Positions 31,747-40,457 of a stretch of DNA of 64,000 nt are shown piece by piece. A program made the position numbers and the translations under genes. Under the pieces are notes generated by a model. It did no database searches. It was not told the DNA's origin and saw nothing but the letters and a program-made list of their open reading frames with translations. Location: the NCBI GenBank assembly GCA_964560495.1, contig CAZLMM010000026.1, positions 8,690 to 72,689 on the forward strand, written 5' to 3'. This DNA comes from UBA5069 sp964560495. GTDB lineage: Bacteria; Chloroflexota; Anaerolineae; Caldilineales; Caldilineaceae. Position 1 is the stretch's first letter. Every line of letters begins with the position of its first letter.

Positions 31747-32877
31747 ATGAAACGCAAAATCCGTGTTGCTATCGCCGGTGTAGGCAACTGCGCCAGCAGC
31801 CTTGTGCAAGGCGTCCACTACTATCAGGACGCCAGCCCGACCGACCGTGTACCTGGGTTGATGCATGTGGAATTGGGCGGCTATCATGTCCGCGACCTGG
31901 AGTTCGTCGCCGCCTTCGATGTTGACGCGGAGAAGGTTGGCAAAGATCTGGGTGAGGCGATTTTTTCAGGCCAGAACAACACCTATCGTTTTGCAGCAGT
32001 GCCCTTCCAGGATGTGCCCGTCCTGCGGGGGCCCACGCTAGATGGACTGGGCAAATATCTGCGCCAGGTCGTCAGCGAATCCAACGCCGCGCCGGTGGAT
32101 GTGGCGCAGACGCTGCGCGATGTGAATGCCGATGTATTGATCAACTATCTGCCGGTGGGCAGCGAAGATGGGGCGCGCTTCTACGCCGAACAGGCGCTAC
32201 GCGCCGGTGTGGGTTTTGTCAACTGCATTCCCGTGTTTATCGCCCAAGAGCCGAGCTGGCGACGGCGCTTCGAAGCGGCGGGAACACCCATCATCGGTGA
32301 TGACATCAAGAGCCAGGTGGGTGCAACCATTACACATCGGGTGCTGGCGCGCTTGTTCGAGGATCGAGGAGTGCGCATCGACCGCACCTACCAGTTGAAC
32401 TTTGGCGGCAACACCGACTTCATGAACATGTTGGAACGTGAACGACTGGAGAGTAAGAAGATCTCCAAGACCAACGCAGTCACATCGCAGATCACAGACC
32501 AGCCGCTCAACGCCGACGAGATTCATGTAGGACCCAGTGACTACGTGCCGTGGCTGAGCGACCGAAAATTCTGTGAAATCCGCATGGAAGGCACAACCTT
32601 TGGCGATGTGCCATTGTTGCTCTCGGCGCACCTGGAAGTGTGGGATAGCCCAAACAGCGCTGGGGTTGTGATCGACGCAGTGCGCTGCATCAAGTTAGCA
32701 TTGGATCGTGGGATCGGCGGCGCGCTCCTTGAACCCTCCTCTTATTTCATGAAGAGTCCGCCAGAGCAATACACCGACGACGTATGCAAGCGCAAGGTGG
32801 AAGAATTCATTGCCACGCCCAGCCGCCTTGCTCCGCTAAACGCCTCCCATCAGTCGCCCATAGGCGTCATCGCGTGA
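31747..32877 (+). CDS. ino1: Inositol-3-phosphate synthase
   Basis: 376 residues of myo-inositol-1(3)-phosphate synthase, which converts glucose 6-phosphate to inositol phosphate with NAD. The N-terminal NAD site is VAIAGVGNCASSLVQGVHYY. INYLPVGSEDGARFYAEQAL, GVGFVNCIPVFIAQEPSW, PIIGDDIKSQVGATITHRVL and QLNFGGNTDFMNMLERERLE are core blocks, with the catalytic lysines in DIKSQ and near KKISKTNAV. Length fits the short prokaryotic (actinobacterial/archaeal-type) form. The start at 31747 has AAAGGACAGAAG before it; the frame opens earlier. Product use may be inositol lipids or compatible solutes such as di-inositol phosphate. Confidence 0.93.
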   Translation: MKRKIRVAIAGVGNCASSLVQGVHYYQDASPTDRVPGLMHVELGGYHVRDLEFVAAFDVDAEKVGKDLGEAIFSGQNNTYRFAAVPFQDVPVLRGPTLDGLGKYLRQVVSESNAAPVDVAQTLRDVNADVLINYLPVGSEDGARFYAEQALRAGVGFVNCIPVFIAQEPSWRRRFEAAGTPIIGDDIKSQVGATITHRVLARLFEDRGVRIDRTYQLNFGGNTDFMNMLERERLESKKISKTNAVTSQITDQPLNADEIHVGPSDYVPWLSDRKFCEIRMEGTTFGDVPLLLSAHLEVWDSPNSAGVVIDAVRCIKLALDRGIGGALLEPSSYFMKSPPEQYTDDVCKRKVEEFIATPSRLAPLNASHQSPIGVIA

Positions 32878-32906
32878 TCCTGAGGCTCAAGTATTGTTGT
32901 ATGGCG

Positions 32907-32937
32907 CCTTCCTGGAAGTTTCGAGCTTCCAGGAAGG
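32907..32937. repeat. CTTCCTGG-type hairpin repeat, copy 2
   Basis: CCTTCCTGGAAG and CTTCCAGGAAGG form a perfect 12-bp stem with a 7-base loop, 30 bp after the ino1 stop. Continues with GTTGGA as does copy 3. Likely the terminator of ino1 and one arm of a repeat pair flanking the binding-protein gene. Confidence 0.75.
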
Positions 32938-33096
32938 TTGGACAGCCACGGGCGTCAGTTCTCAATTCCTTGGGATTTGTTCGTCCTGTTTGCCAGCTCT
33001 GCCCACACCACGTATAATCCATCCCGCGTCGCCATCGACGCAGCCTCAAGCTCACAACATTTTTCTCACCAATTCATTTGTTCAAGGAGGAACACC

Positions 33097-34320
33097 ATGC
33101 GAGTTTCGTTCAAGCATTGGGCAGGCGCAACTGCGCTTGTCGCACTGATCCTCAGTGGGTGCGCCGCACCTGTGGCGCCCGCGCCCGCCAGCGACGCCGG
33201 CGCGGAACCAACCGCTGTCGCCGCGCCAGAAGGTATGATGACAGAGGTCGGCCCAGGCGAAGGCCAACTCGACATCGTGGCCTGGCCGGGATATATCGAG
33301 CGCGGCGAGACTGACCCAAACTACGACTGGGTCACCAAATATGAGGAAGAGACCGGCTGCAAAGTCAACATCAAGACCGCCGGCACCTCCGATGAGATGG
33401 TCACGCTCATGAACCAGGGTGGGTTCGATCTGGTGACCGCTTCGGGCGACGCCAGCAATCGCCTCATCGCCGGTGGTGCAGTGCAGCCGGTGAATCTCGA
33501 CCTGATTCCCTCCTATGCCGGGGTGGATGAACGGCTCAAGGGCGCGCCGTGGTACAACGTAGACGGCCAGGCCTATGGCGTGCCTTATCAGTGGGGGCCG
33601 AATGTCCTCATGTATCGGACGGACGTCTTTCCCGAGCCGCCGACTTCGTGGCAGGTGGTCTTCGAGGAGATGACCCTGCCCGACGGCCAATCGAACAAAG
33701 GGCGCGTCCAGGCCTATGACGGCCCGATCTATGTGGCAGACGCCGCGCTCTATCTCAAGACCCACCGGCCTGAGCTGGGCATCACCGATCCCTATGCACT
33801 CACCCAGGAGCAGTTCGATGCAGCCGTGGAACTGCTGCGCGGCCAGCGTGAATTGGTCAGCCGCTACTGGCACGACGTGGTCGTTCAAATGGAAGATTTC
33901 AAGAATGAGGGAGTCGTCGCCTCTAGCGCCTGGCCCTTCCAGGTCAATCTTTTGGCAGCAGAAGGCGCGCCCATCGACAGCACCTTCCCGGAAGAAGGCG
34001 CCACGGGTTGGGCTGACACCACCATGCTCCACAGCGAGGCCGCCCATCCCAACTGCGCGTATCTGTGGATGGAGCATTCCCTCGACCCCAAGGTGCAAGG
34101 TGATGTGGCAGCCTGGTTCGGTTCGGTGCCCGTTGTCCCAGCAGCATGCACGGGCAACGAATTGCTAACCGATGAAGGCTGCACGACCAATGGTTTTGAC
34201 GATTTTGACAAGATCGCCTTTTGGCGCACGCCTACGGCCGCCTGCGCCGATGGCAGCGAGAATTGCGTTCCCTACAGCAAGTGGGTGGAAACGTACATCG
34301 GCATCATGGGCGGCAATTGA
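33097..34320 (+). CDS. ABC transporter substrate-binding lipoprotein (polyamine-type)
   Basis: 407 residues starting at ATG 33097 after AAGGAGGAACACC. Residues 1-25 are a lipoprotein signal (KHWAGATALVALILSGCAAP); the cysteine is the lipidation site. A Pro/Ala linker follows, then a PotD/PotF-like type-II binding fold (LDIVAWPGYIERGETDPNYD, EETGCKVNIKTAGTSDEMVT, GFDLVTASGDASNRLIAGGA, PYQWGPNVLMYRTDVFPEPP, AAHPNCAYLWMEHSLDPKVQ). The family binds spermidine, putrescine or related amines. No permease genes lie next to it; an ATPase of the same class lies 1.8 kb downstream and an aminobutyraldehyde-dehydrogenase-like gene between. Flanked on both sides by the same hairpin repeat. Confidence 0.88.
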   Translation: MRVSFKHWAGATALVALILSGCAAPVAPAPASDAGAEPTAVAAPEGMMTEVGPGEGQLDIVAWPGYIERGETDPNYDWVTKYEEETGCKVNIKTAGTSDEMVTLMNQGGFDLVTASGDASNRLIAGGAVQPVNLDLIPSYAGVDERLKGAPWYNVDGQAYGVPYQWGPNVLMYRTDVFPEPPTSWQVVFEEMTLPDGQSNKGRVQAYDGPIYVADAALYLKTHRPELGITDPYALTQEQFDAAVELLRGQRELVSRYWHDVVVQMEDFKNEGVVASSAWPFQVNLLAAEGAPIDSTFPEEGATGWADTTMLHSEAAHPNCAYLWMEHSLDPKVQGDVAAWFGSVPVVPAACTGNELLTDEGCTTNGFDDFDKIAFWRTPTAACADGSENCVPYSKWVETYIGIMGGN

Positions 34321-34352
34321 GAAGAACAATCGAGGCGAGGCGGTGAGGTTTT

Positions 34353-34396
34353 GAGGTTTTGGGAAGCAGAGATGCGCGTCTCCTTCCCAAAACCTC
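34353..34396. terminator. Long hairpin after the binding-protein gene
   Basis: GAGGTTTTGGGAAG ... CTTCCCAAAACCTC pair perfectly (14 bp), with an inner GAGA/TCTC stem and loop TGCGCG. No T-run follows; it probably stabilises or ends the transcript. Confidence 0.6.
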
Positions 34397-34405
34397 ACCC
34401 CGCTT

Positions 34406-34435
34406 TCACAGTGCAAAGCGTCACAGTGCAAAGCG
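34406..34435 (+). repeat. 15-bp tandem duplication
   Basis: TCACAGTGCAAAGCG occurs twice in direct succession, directly after the hairpin at 34353-34396. Two perfect copies only. Confidence 0.7.
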
Positions 34436-34458
34436 ATTGTCAAAGTATTCCTTCGCGT

Positions 34459-34487
34459 CTTCCAGAAAGCTCGGAGCTTCCTGGAAG
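34459..34487. repeat. CTTCCTGG-type hairpin repeat, copy 3
   Basis: CTTCCAG...CTGGAAG with an inner AGCT/AGCT pair, followed by GTTGGA as at copy 2. It lies about 50 bp before the aldehyde dehydrogenase start, i.e. inside a leader region. Confidence 0.6.
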
Positions 34488-34535
34488 GTTGGAAACGGGA
34501 AGTGATTTCTGAGCGGTTACAAAGGAACGGTGCAC

Positions 34536-35978
34536 ATGGATCACAAACTCTGGATCGACGGTCAGTGGGCGGATAGTCAGGGCGGCGGCAGCATGAGCGT
34601 GCTCAATCCGGCCACAGGCAGGGAAATCGCTACGGCGGTGGACGCCAGCCGCGCCGATGTGGATGCAGCGGTGCAGGCCGCCAAACGAGCGTTCCATGAT
34701 GGGCGCTGGTCGCGCAAGACGCCAGGCGAACGGTCGCTGGCCCTTTTCCGCCTGGCGGACCTGCTCGAACAGCACGGCGAGCGCATCGGACGCGTCGAAT
34801 CGGAGAACGCTGGCAAACCCTTCGCCAACCTGACCATGGCTGGCGACATCCCTTTCTCGGTGGACAACCTGCGCTTCTTCGCTGCGGCGGCGCGCGACAC
34901 CCACGGCATGCGCGCCGGCGAGTATGCGACCGGCTACACCTCCCTGTTCCGCCGCGAACCGGTGGGGGTGGTTGGGCAGATTGCGCCGTGGAATTATCCG
35001 CTGTTGATGGCGGTGTGGAAATTGGGGCCAGCCCTGACGGCCGGTTGCACGGTCGTCCTCAAGCCGGCGCCCACTACACCCCTGAGCACTCTGTTGCTGG
35101 CCGAGCTGATCGCTGAGGCTGGCGTTCCACCGGGCGTGGTCAACGTGGTCACCGGCGGCAACGAAGTGGGGCAGGCCATCGTGGAGCACCCGGATGTGCG
35201 CATGGTCAGCCTGACAGGCTCGACGGCCACAGGCAAGAAGGTGATGGCGACCGCGGCGCAGAGCCTCAAGCGCGTCCATCTGGAACTGGGGGGCAAAGCG
35301 CCCGTATTGGTCTTCGATGACGCCGACCTGGAGCTGGTGAGCGCCAAAGCCAGCTTTGCCGCCATCTGCAACACAGGTCAGGATTGCACCGCAGCAACGC
35401 GCGTCTATGTAGAGCGCAGCCGCTATAACGACGCAGTGGAGTCGTTGGTGGAGGCCATGCGCGGCACGAAGGTAGGCGATCCCTTCGATGAGAGCACCAT
35501 GATGGGACCGCTCATATCCGAGACGCAGCGCAGCCGCGTGTTGGGCTACATCGAACGCGCCAAAGCCCAGGGCGCGCGGGTGCTCACCGGCGGCGGCGTT
35601 CCGGCTGGTGCGTGCGACGGCTTCTTCCTGGAGCCGACGGTCATCGTAGAGGCAGGACAGACGGCGGAAATCATCCAAAGCGAGGTCTTTGGCCCGGTGC
35701 TGACCATCAGTGCGTTCGACGACGAGGAACAGGCGCTCCACTTCGGCAATGATGTCCCGTATGGCCTGGCAGCGTCGGTCTTCACCAAAGACGTGGGGCG
35801 CGCTATGCGCATGGCGCAGCGGCTGGAGTTCGGGACAGTGTGGGTCAACGACCATATCCCTCTGGCTTCAGAAGGGCCGCATGGCGGTTTCAAGCAATCT
35901 GGCTTTGGCAAGGACCTCTCGGTGGAGGCGGTGGGCGACTACCAGATCACCAAACACGTGATGATCGCTCATGGGTGA
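34536..35978 (+). CDS. Aldehyde dehydrogenase, aminobutyraldehyde type
   Basis: 480 residues of the NAD(P)-dependent ALDH superfamily. The start is ATG 34536 after AAAGGAACGG. Motifs: VVGQIAPWNYPLLMAVWKLG with the catalytic-fold Asn near residue 153; the cofactor stretch VSLTGSTATGKKVMATAAQS; catalytic Glu in HLELGGKAPVLVFDDADLE; catalytic Cys in ICNTGQDCTAATR near residue 287. The C-terminal HIPLASEGPHGGFKQSGFGK is typical of gamma-aminobutyraldehyde dehydrogenases (PatD/YdcW), which oxidise 4-aminobutanal from putrescine to GABA. Its place between a polyamine-type binding protein and an ATPase of the same class supports polyamine use; betaine aldehyde is an alternative substrate. Confidence 0.88.
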   Translation: MDHKLWIDGQWADSQGGGSMSVLNPATGREIATAVDASRADVDAAVQAAKRAFHDGRWSRKTPGERSLALFRLADLLEQHGERIGRVESENAGKPFANLTMAGDIPFSVDNLRFFAAAARDTHGMRAGEYATGYTSLFRREPVGVVGQIAPWNYPLLMAVWKLGPALTAGCTVVLKPAPTTPLSTLLLAELIAEAGVPPGVVNVVTGGNEVGQAIVEHPDVRMVSLTGSTATGKKVMATAAQSLKRVHLELGGKAPVLVFDDADLELVSAKASFAAICNTGQDCTAATRVYVERSRYNDAVESLVEAMRGTKVGDPFDESTMMGPLISETQRSRVLGYIERAKAQGARVLTGGGVPAGACDGFFLEPTVIVEAGQTAEIIQSEVFGPVLTISAFDDEEQALHFGNDVPYGLAASVFTKDVGRAMRMAQRLEFGTVWVNDHIPLASEGPHGGFKQSGFGKDLSVEAVGDYQITKHVMIAHG

Positions 35979-36047
35979 GTTTGGGGTATGATGGGGATGG
36001 CATAGAGTAAATCGCGTTGTTCCCTATCTGATGAAGGCAAGTGAGAC

Positions 36048-36143
36048 ATGACAACAAACGCTCTTGCGTCGCCAGAATCTTCTGTGTGGGGCTCTGCAAG
36101 CGCAACTGAATCGCCCCAAGAACGATTAGCAATCCGAGAATAA
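36048..36143 (+). CDS. Possible 31-codon ORF or permease remnant
   Basis: ATG 36048 opens MTTNALASPESSVWGSASAT and ends after ESPQERLAIRE. No ribosome site of note and no hydrophobic segment. Position between the dehydrogenase and the ATPase, where permeases are expected, makes a truncated permease N-terminus conceivable, but it may be chance. Confidence 0.2.
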   Translation: MTTNALASPESSVWGSASATESPQERLAIRE

Positions 36144-36149
36144 CGTTCA

Positions 36150-37187
36150 ATGCCAGCTCGTTCGATTCCGGCTGTTGTCTTCGAGAGTGTGACACGCGCT
36201 TTTGGCGATGTCAAAGCAGTCGACGCCGTCGATCTGCGCATCGAAGACGGCGAGTTCTTCACCATGCTCGGCCCCTCGGGTTCGGGCAAGACCACCTGCC
36301 TGCGTATGATCGCCGGCTTCGACCGCCCCACCAGCGGTAAAGTCTTTCTTCACGGCGCAGATGTCACCAGCTTGCCGCCCTACGAGCGCGACGTGAACAC
36401 GGTTTTTCAAGACTACGCTCTCTTTCCCCACATGAATGTGGCGGAGAACATCGCCTACAGTCTCAAAATCCGCAAGGTGGGCGCAGCAGAACGACGGCGG
36501 CGCGCCGAAGAAATGCTGGAAATGGTGCGTCTGCCCGCCTTTGGCGAGCGCAAACCGTCGCAACTCTCCGGTGGACAGCGCCAGCGCGTTGCGCTCGCCC
36601 GCGCCCTCATCAATGAGCCGCGCGTGCTCTTGCTGGATGAGCCTCTGGGTGCGCTGGACCTCAAGCTGCGCCAGGAGATGCAGATCGAGCTCAAAAGTCT
36701 ACAACAACGATTGGGCATCACCTTCATTTTCGTGACCCACGACCAGGAAGAAGCCTTGAGCATGAGCGACCGGATCGCGGTCTTTAACCTGGGCAAGGTC
36801 GAACAGATCGCCTCGCCGGCGCAGCTATATGAGCGTCCCGCCACAGCCTTCGTCGCAGGTTTTGTCGGCACGTCCAATATGATCTCTGGAGAATTAGCTC
36901 TACGTCTCGGTTGTGATGGGGGACTCTATGCGCTGCGTCCTGAAAAGATACATCTGGTTGCCCCCAATGCGCCGCTGATGAAGGACGCAATCATGCTGGA
37001 CGGGATAGTGCAAGACGTCACCTACCTGGGATTGATGACCCGCTATCTTATCAAGCTAGACAGCGGAGAGACGCTGACCGTCATACAGCAGAACCTCGTG
37101 ACAAGCGCGTTGGATGTGCATGCGACGCGCGGCGAACGCTGTCGCGTCCAATGGTTGAGCGAACACATGCTGCCGATCGCACAGTGA
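36150..37187 (+). CDS. ABC transporter ATP-binding protein (PotA-like)
   Basis: 345 residues. The nucleotide-binding domain has Walker A GPSGSGKTTCLRMIAGF near residue 43, a Q-loop in FQDYALFPHM, signature LSGGQRQRVALARAL near residue 140, Walker B VLLLDEPLGALD and H-loop FVTHDQEEALSM. The C-terminal TOBE-like region (ALRPEKIHLVAPNA, IVQDVTYLGLMTRYLIKLDS) is that of spermidine/putrescine and iron ATPases. It would energise import of the ligand caught by the binding protein at 33097, but no permease is adjacent. It stands 171 bp after the dehydrogenase gene. Confidence 0.88.
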   Translation: MPARSIPAVVFESVTRAFGDVKAVDAVDLRIEDGEFFTMLGPSGSGKTTCLRMIAGFDRPTSGKVFLHGADVTSLPPYERDVNTVFQDYALFPHMNVAENIAYSLKIRKVGAAERRRRAEEMLEMVRLPAFGERKPSQLSGGQRQRVALARALINEPRVLLLDEPLGALDLKLRQEMQIELKSLQQRLGITFIFVTHDQEEALSMSDRIAVFNLGKVEQIASPAQLYERPATAFVAGFVGTSNMISGELALRLGCDGGLYALRPEKIHLVAPNAPLMKDAIMLDGIVQDVTYLGLMTRYLIKLDSGETLTVIQQNLVTSALDVHATRGERCRVQWLSEHMLPIAQ

Positions 37188-37295
37188 GTGATGGATTTCG
37201 AGTCTTACCGTTTTCCAACTGCCAGAAGCCCGGGGCTACATGAAAGTTGGTGGACGGATGTTGATCTCATCTATGCTCTTATTCCAGAGAGGATT

Positions 37296-37786
<491 letters not shown>

Positions 37787-37790
<4 letters not shown>

Positions 37791-40174
37791 GCACTCGCGT
37801 CTTTGGTCACCCCATCAAGCGCAACGAGGACCCGCGCCTGCTCACCGGTCAGGCGCTCTTCACCGACGACGTTCACTTGCCAGGGATGCTTCACTGCGCC
37901 TTTCTGCGCAGCGATTACGCCCACGCTCATCTGCGGAGCGTCGACGTGAGCGCGGCGTTGGAGATGCCCGGCGTGGTTGCGGTCTACACCGCTGACGACC
38001 TGGGCGACTACTGGCAACCTGGCCCTCTCCTGGTGTCGCCGCCGCCCATCCAGCGCCTGGTGTTCAACCAGGCGACCCAGGTTCCCCTGGCAAAGGACAA
38101 GGTGCGTCATGTGGGCGAGCCAATCGCCGTGGTGGTGGCCGAGGATCGCTATCTGGCCGAAGACGCGGTCGAGCGCATTACAGTCGAGTACCAGTCGTTG
38201 CCGGCCGTGGTGAACGTGGAGCACGCCCTGTCGCCCGACGCGCCGCTCATCCATGAGCACCTGGCGGCGAATCTCAACGCCCATGTCATCCAGGAGAAAG
38301 GCGACTACGCCCGGGCTGCGGCGCAAGCCGACGTGATCATCAAACGCCGCTTTGTCTACGACCGGGGCACGGCTGCAGCCCTGGAAAATCGGGGCATCGT
38401 GGCCTGGTGGGACGCCAAGAGCGAGCAGCTCACCATGTGGGATACGACCCAGGCGCCGGTGGTCATCCGCAACGGCATCGCGGCCATGCTCGGTCTCTCG
38501 GAGCGCCAAGTGCGGGTGATTGCGCCCTTTATCGGCGGCGGCTTTGGGCCGAAGATCATGATGTTCTATCCCGAAGAAGTGCTGTTGCCGTGGATTGCCA
38601 TGCGCCTGCACCGGCCAGTCGAGTGGATCGAAGACCGACGGGAGAATTTCTTTTCCACCACCCAGGAGCGCGGCCAGGTGCATGAGGCGGAGATGGCGCT
38701 GACCCGCGACGGCCGCGTGTTGGGCGTCAAGGATGTCTTTCTCCACGACGCCGGCGCTTACGCCCCCTACGGGCTGACCGTGCCAATCAACAGCCAGTGC
38801 ACTCTCCTCGGCCAGTACGATGTGGCGCACTACTACAGCGAATTTCGCTCAGTCTTCACCAACAAGCCCATCGTCACGCCCTATCGCGGCGCAGGGCGGC
38901 AGCACGGCGTCTTCGTCATGGAACGGCTGCTAGACGCCGCGGCCAGGGAACTGGGCATAGATCGCGTTGAAATCCGCAAGCGCAACCTGATCCCACCCGA
39001 CGCTTTCCCTTACAACAATCAGGTCATCTATCAAGACTTTGCGCCGCTGGTCTATGACAGCGGCAATTATCTGCCAGCTATCGAGAAGGCTGCTGACCTG
39101 ATCGACTATCGCCGTTTCATCGAAGAAGAACAACCGCGCTTGCGCGCTGAAGGCCGTCATGTAGGCATTGGCCTGGTCTGCTATGTGGAGGGTACGGGCA
39201 TCGGCCCCTACGAAGGCGCGAAGGTGACGGTGGAGACCAGCGGACGCGTCTCGGTCGCCAGCGGCATCGGCACCCAGGGGCAAGGCCATTACACTTCGTT
39301 CGCCCAGATCGTGGCCGAGCAGTTGGGTGTGGACGTGAGCAACGTGCGGCTGGTGAGCGGCGACACGGCGGAATTCTACTGGGGCGCCGGCACCTTTGCC
39401 AGCCGCGGCGCAGTGGTGGCCGGCAACGCCATCCACGCAGCATCGGTGGCCGTGCGCAAGAAGATCCTCCAGAAAGCCAGCGAGGAGCTGGAAGTGGCGG
39501 AAGATGACCTGGAGCTGGTGGATGGGACCGTGCGCGTCAAAGGCGCGCCGTCCACGGCCATCAAGCTGGGGGACCTGGCGCGGCGCGCCAACCCCATGCG
39601 CGGCGCGGTCAAGCCGGGGACAGAACCCGGGCTAGAAGCGACAGATTACTTTGGCCCGGAGCGGGGCGCAACGGCCAGCGGCGTCCACGCCATGATCGTC
39701 GAAGTGGACCCGGAGACCATGCTGGTGGAGATCAAACGCTATGTCGTGGTGCATGACTGCGGCGTGGTCATCAACCCCATGATCCTGGCCGGGCAGATTC
39801 AGGGCGGCGTAGCCCAGGGCATCGGCAACGCCTTCTACGAGCAGTTGGCGTGGGATGAGAACGGCCAGCTCCTCAACGCCTCGTTCATGGATTATCTGTT
39901 GCCCACGGCAGACACCGTGCCGGCCATCGTGGGCGACCACGTGGAGACGCCGTCGCCCCTCAACCCGCTCGGCGTCAAGGGCGCTGGAGAAGCCGGCGCC
40001 ATCCCGGTGGGCGCGCTCTTCGCCCAGGCCATCGAAGATGCGCTGGCCGACCTGGGCGTCGAGATCACGGAGATTCCCCTCAGCCCGAATCGGCTTTTTG
40101 AACTCACGCAAGAGAGCCAAACCAATGAGCGACATGGAAGAGCCAGCCAGGTCGGCGCAGTCGCAGTTGGCTGA
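37787..40174 (+). CDS. Molybdenum subunit of a xanthine-oxidase-family hydroxylase (form II CoxL-like)
   Basis: 795 residues. The first domain shows GHPIKRNEDPRLLTGQALFT and VRHVGEPIAVVVAEDRYLAE. Molybdopterin contacts follow in IAPFIGGGFGPKI, GIGTQGQGHYTSFAQIVAEQ and the active-site glutamate in GVKGAGEAGAIPVGALFA. The loop at about residue 364 is PYRGAGR, the form II type, not the AYxCSFR loop of true form I CO dehydrogenases, so CO oxidation is not implied; a substrate such as an aromatic or nicotinate-like molecule is possible. The end beyond LSPNRLFEL runs 25 residues into an out-of-frame Uma2 remnant and may be an artefactual extension. Coupled to the [2Fe-2S] subunit by a 4-bp overlap. 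Confidence 0.9.
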
Positions 40175-40409
40175 CGACATTGACAGTCGCGCGGGGAAGC
40201 AACGCGCCGGTTTCTGGGTTCTGGATGCTCTCGGTCGCTATCGGGCCGCGTCGCCCAATGAGGATGATGTCTACTACTCCGCTGTACTAGAGGGTTTCTG
40301 GCTGGATACGAACTGGCTGTGGCAGGAGCCGCTCATGAATCCTCTGCTGGCCTTTGCCCAGGTATGCGGAATACAAGAGTTGATGCGGATGATGGAATAC
40401 AAGAATTGA
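40125..40409 (+). pseudogene. C-terminal remnant of a Uma2-family endonuclease
   Basis: A 94-codon frame opening at ATG 40125 contains SRAGKQRAGFWVLDALGRYR, then AVLEGFWLDTNWLWQEPLMN and PLLAFAQVCGI. This resembles the C-terminal part of Uma2 (DUF820) proteins (GFWLxxxWLWQEPLP). The N-terminal nuclease core of this PD-(D/E)XK-like family is missing. It overlaps the end of the large hydroxylase gene by 50 bp in another frame and stops just before a terminator, so it appears to be leftover mobile DNA. Confidence 0.6.
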
Positions 40410-40446
40410 GCAGAGAGGCCAGTTTCGAGAAACCTGGCCTCTCTGC
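40410..40446. terminator. Bidirectional terminator between convergent genes
   Basis: GCAGAGAGGCCAG and CTGGCCTCTCTGC form a 13-bp stem, extended inward by GTTTC/GAAAC with one bulge. It separates the Uma2 remnant (plus) from the giant surface protein (minus). Confidence 0.85.
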
Positions 40447-40457
40447 TCGATCCGATC

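Noticed and set aside
34406..34435. Start of a longer tandem array
   Set aside because: Only two 15-bp copies exist; flanking sequence shows no further units.
34440..35855. 471-codon minus-strand frame opposite the aldehyde dehydrogenase
   Set aside because: The plus strand encodes a complete ALDH with all catalytic motifs; the antisense frame is a shadow.
37188..37295. N-terminal extension of the [2Fe-2S] subunit from the GTG at 37188
   Set aside because: The extra 36 residues do not resemble the family and the ATG at 37296 has a good ribosome site.
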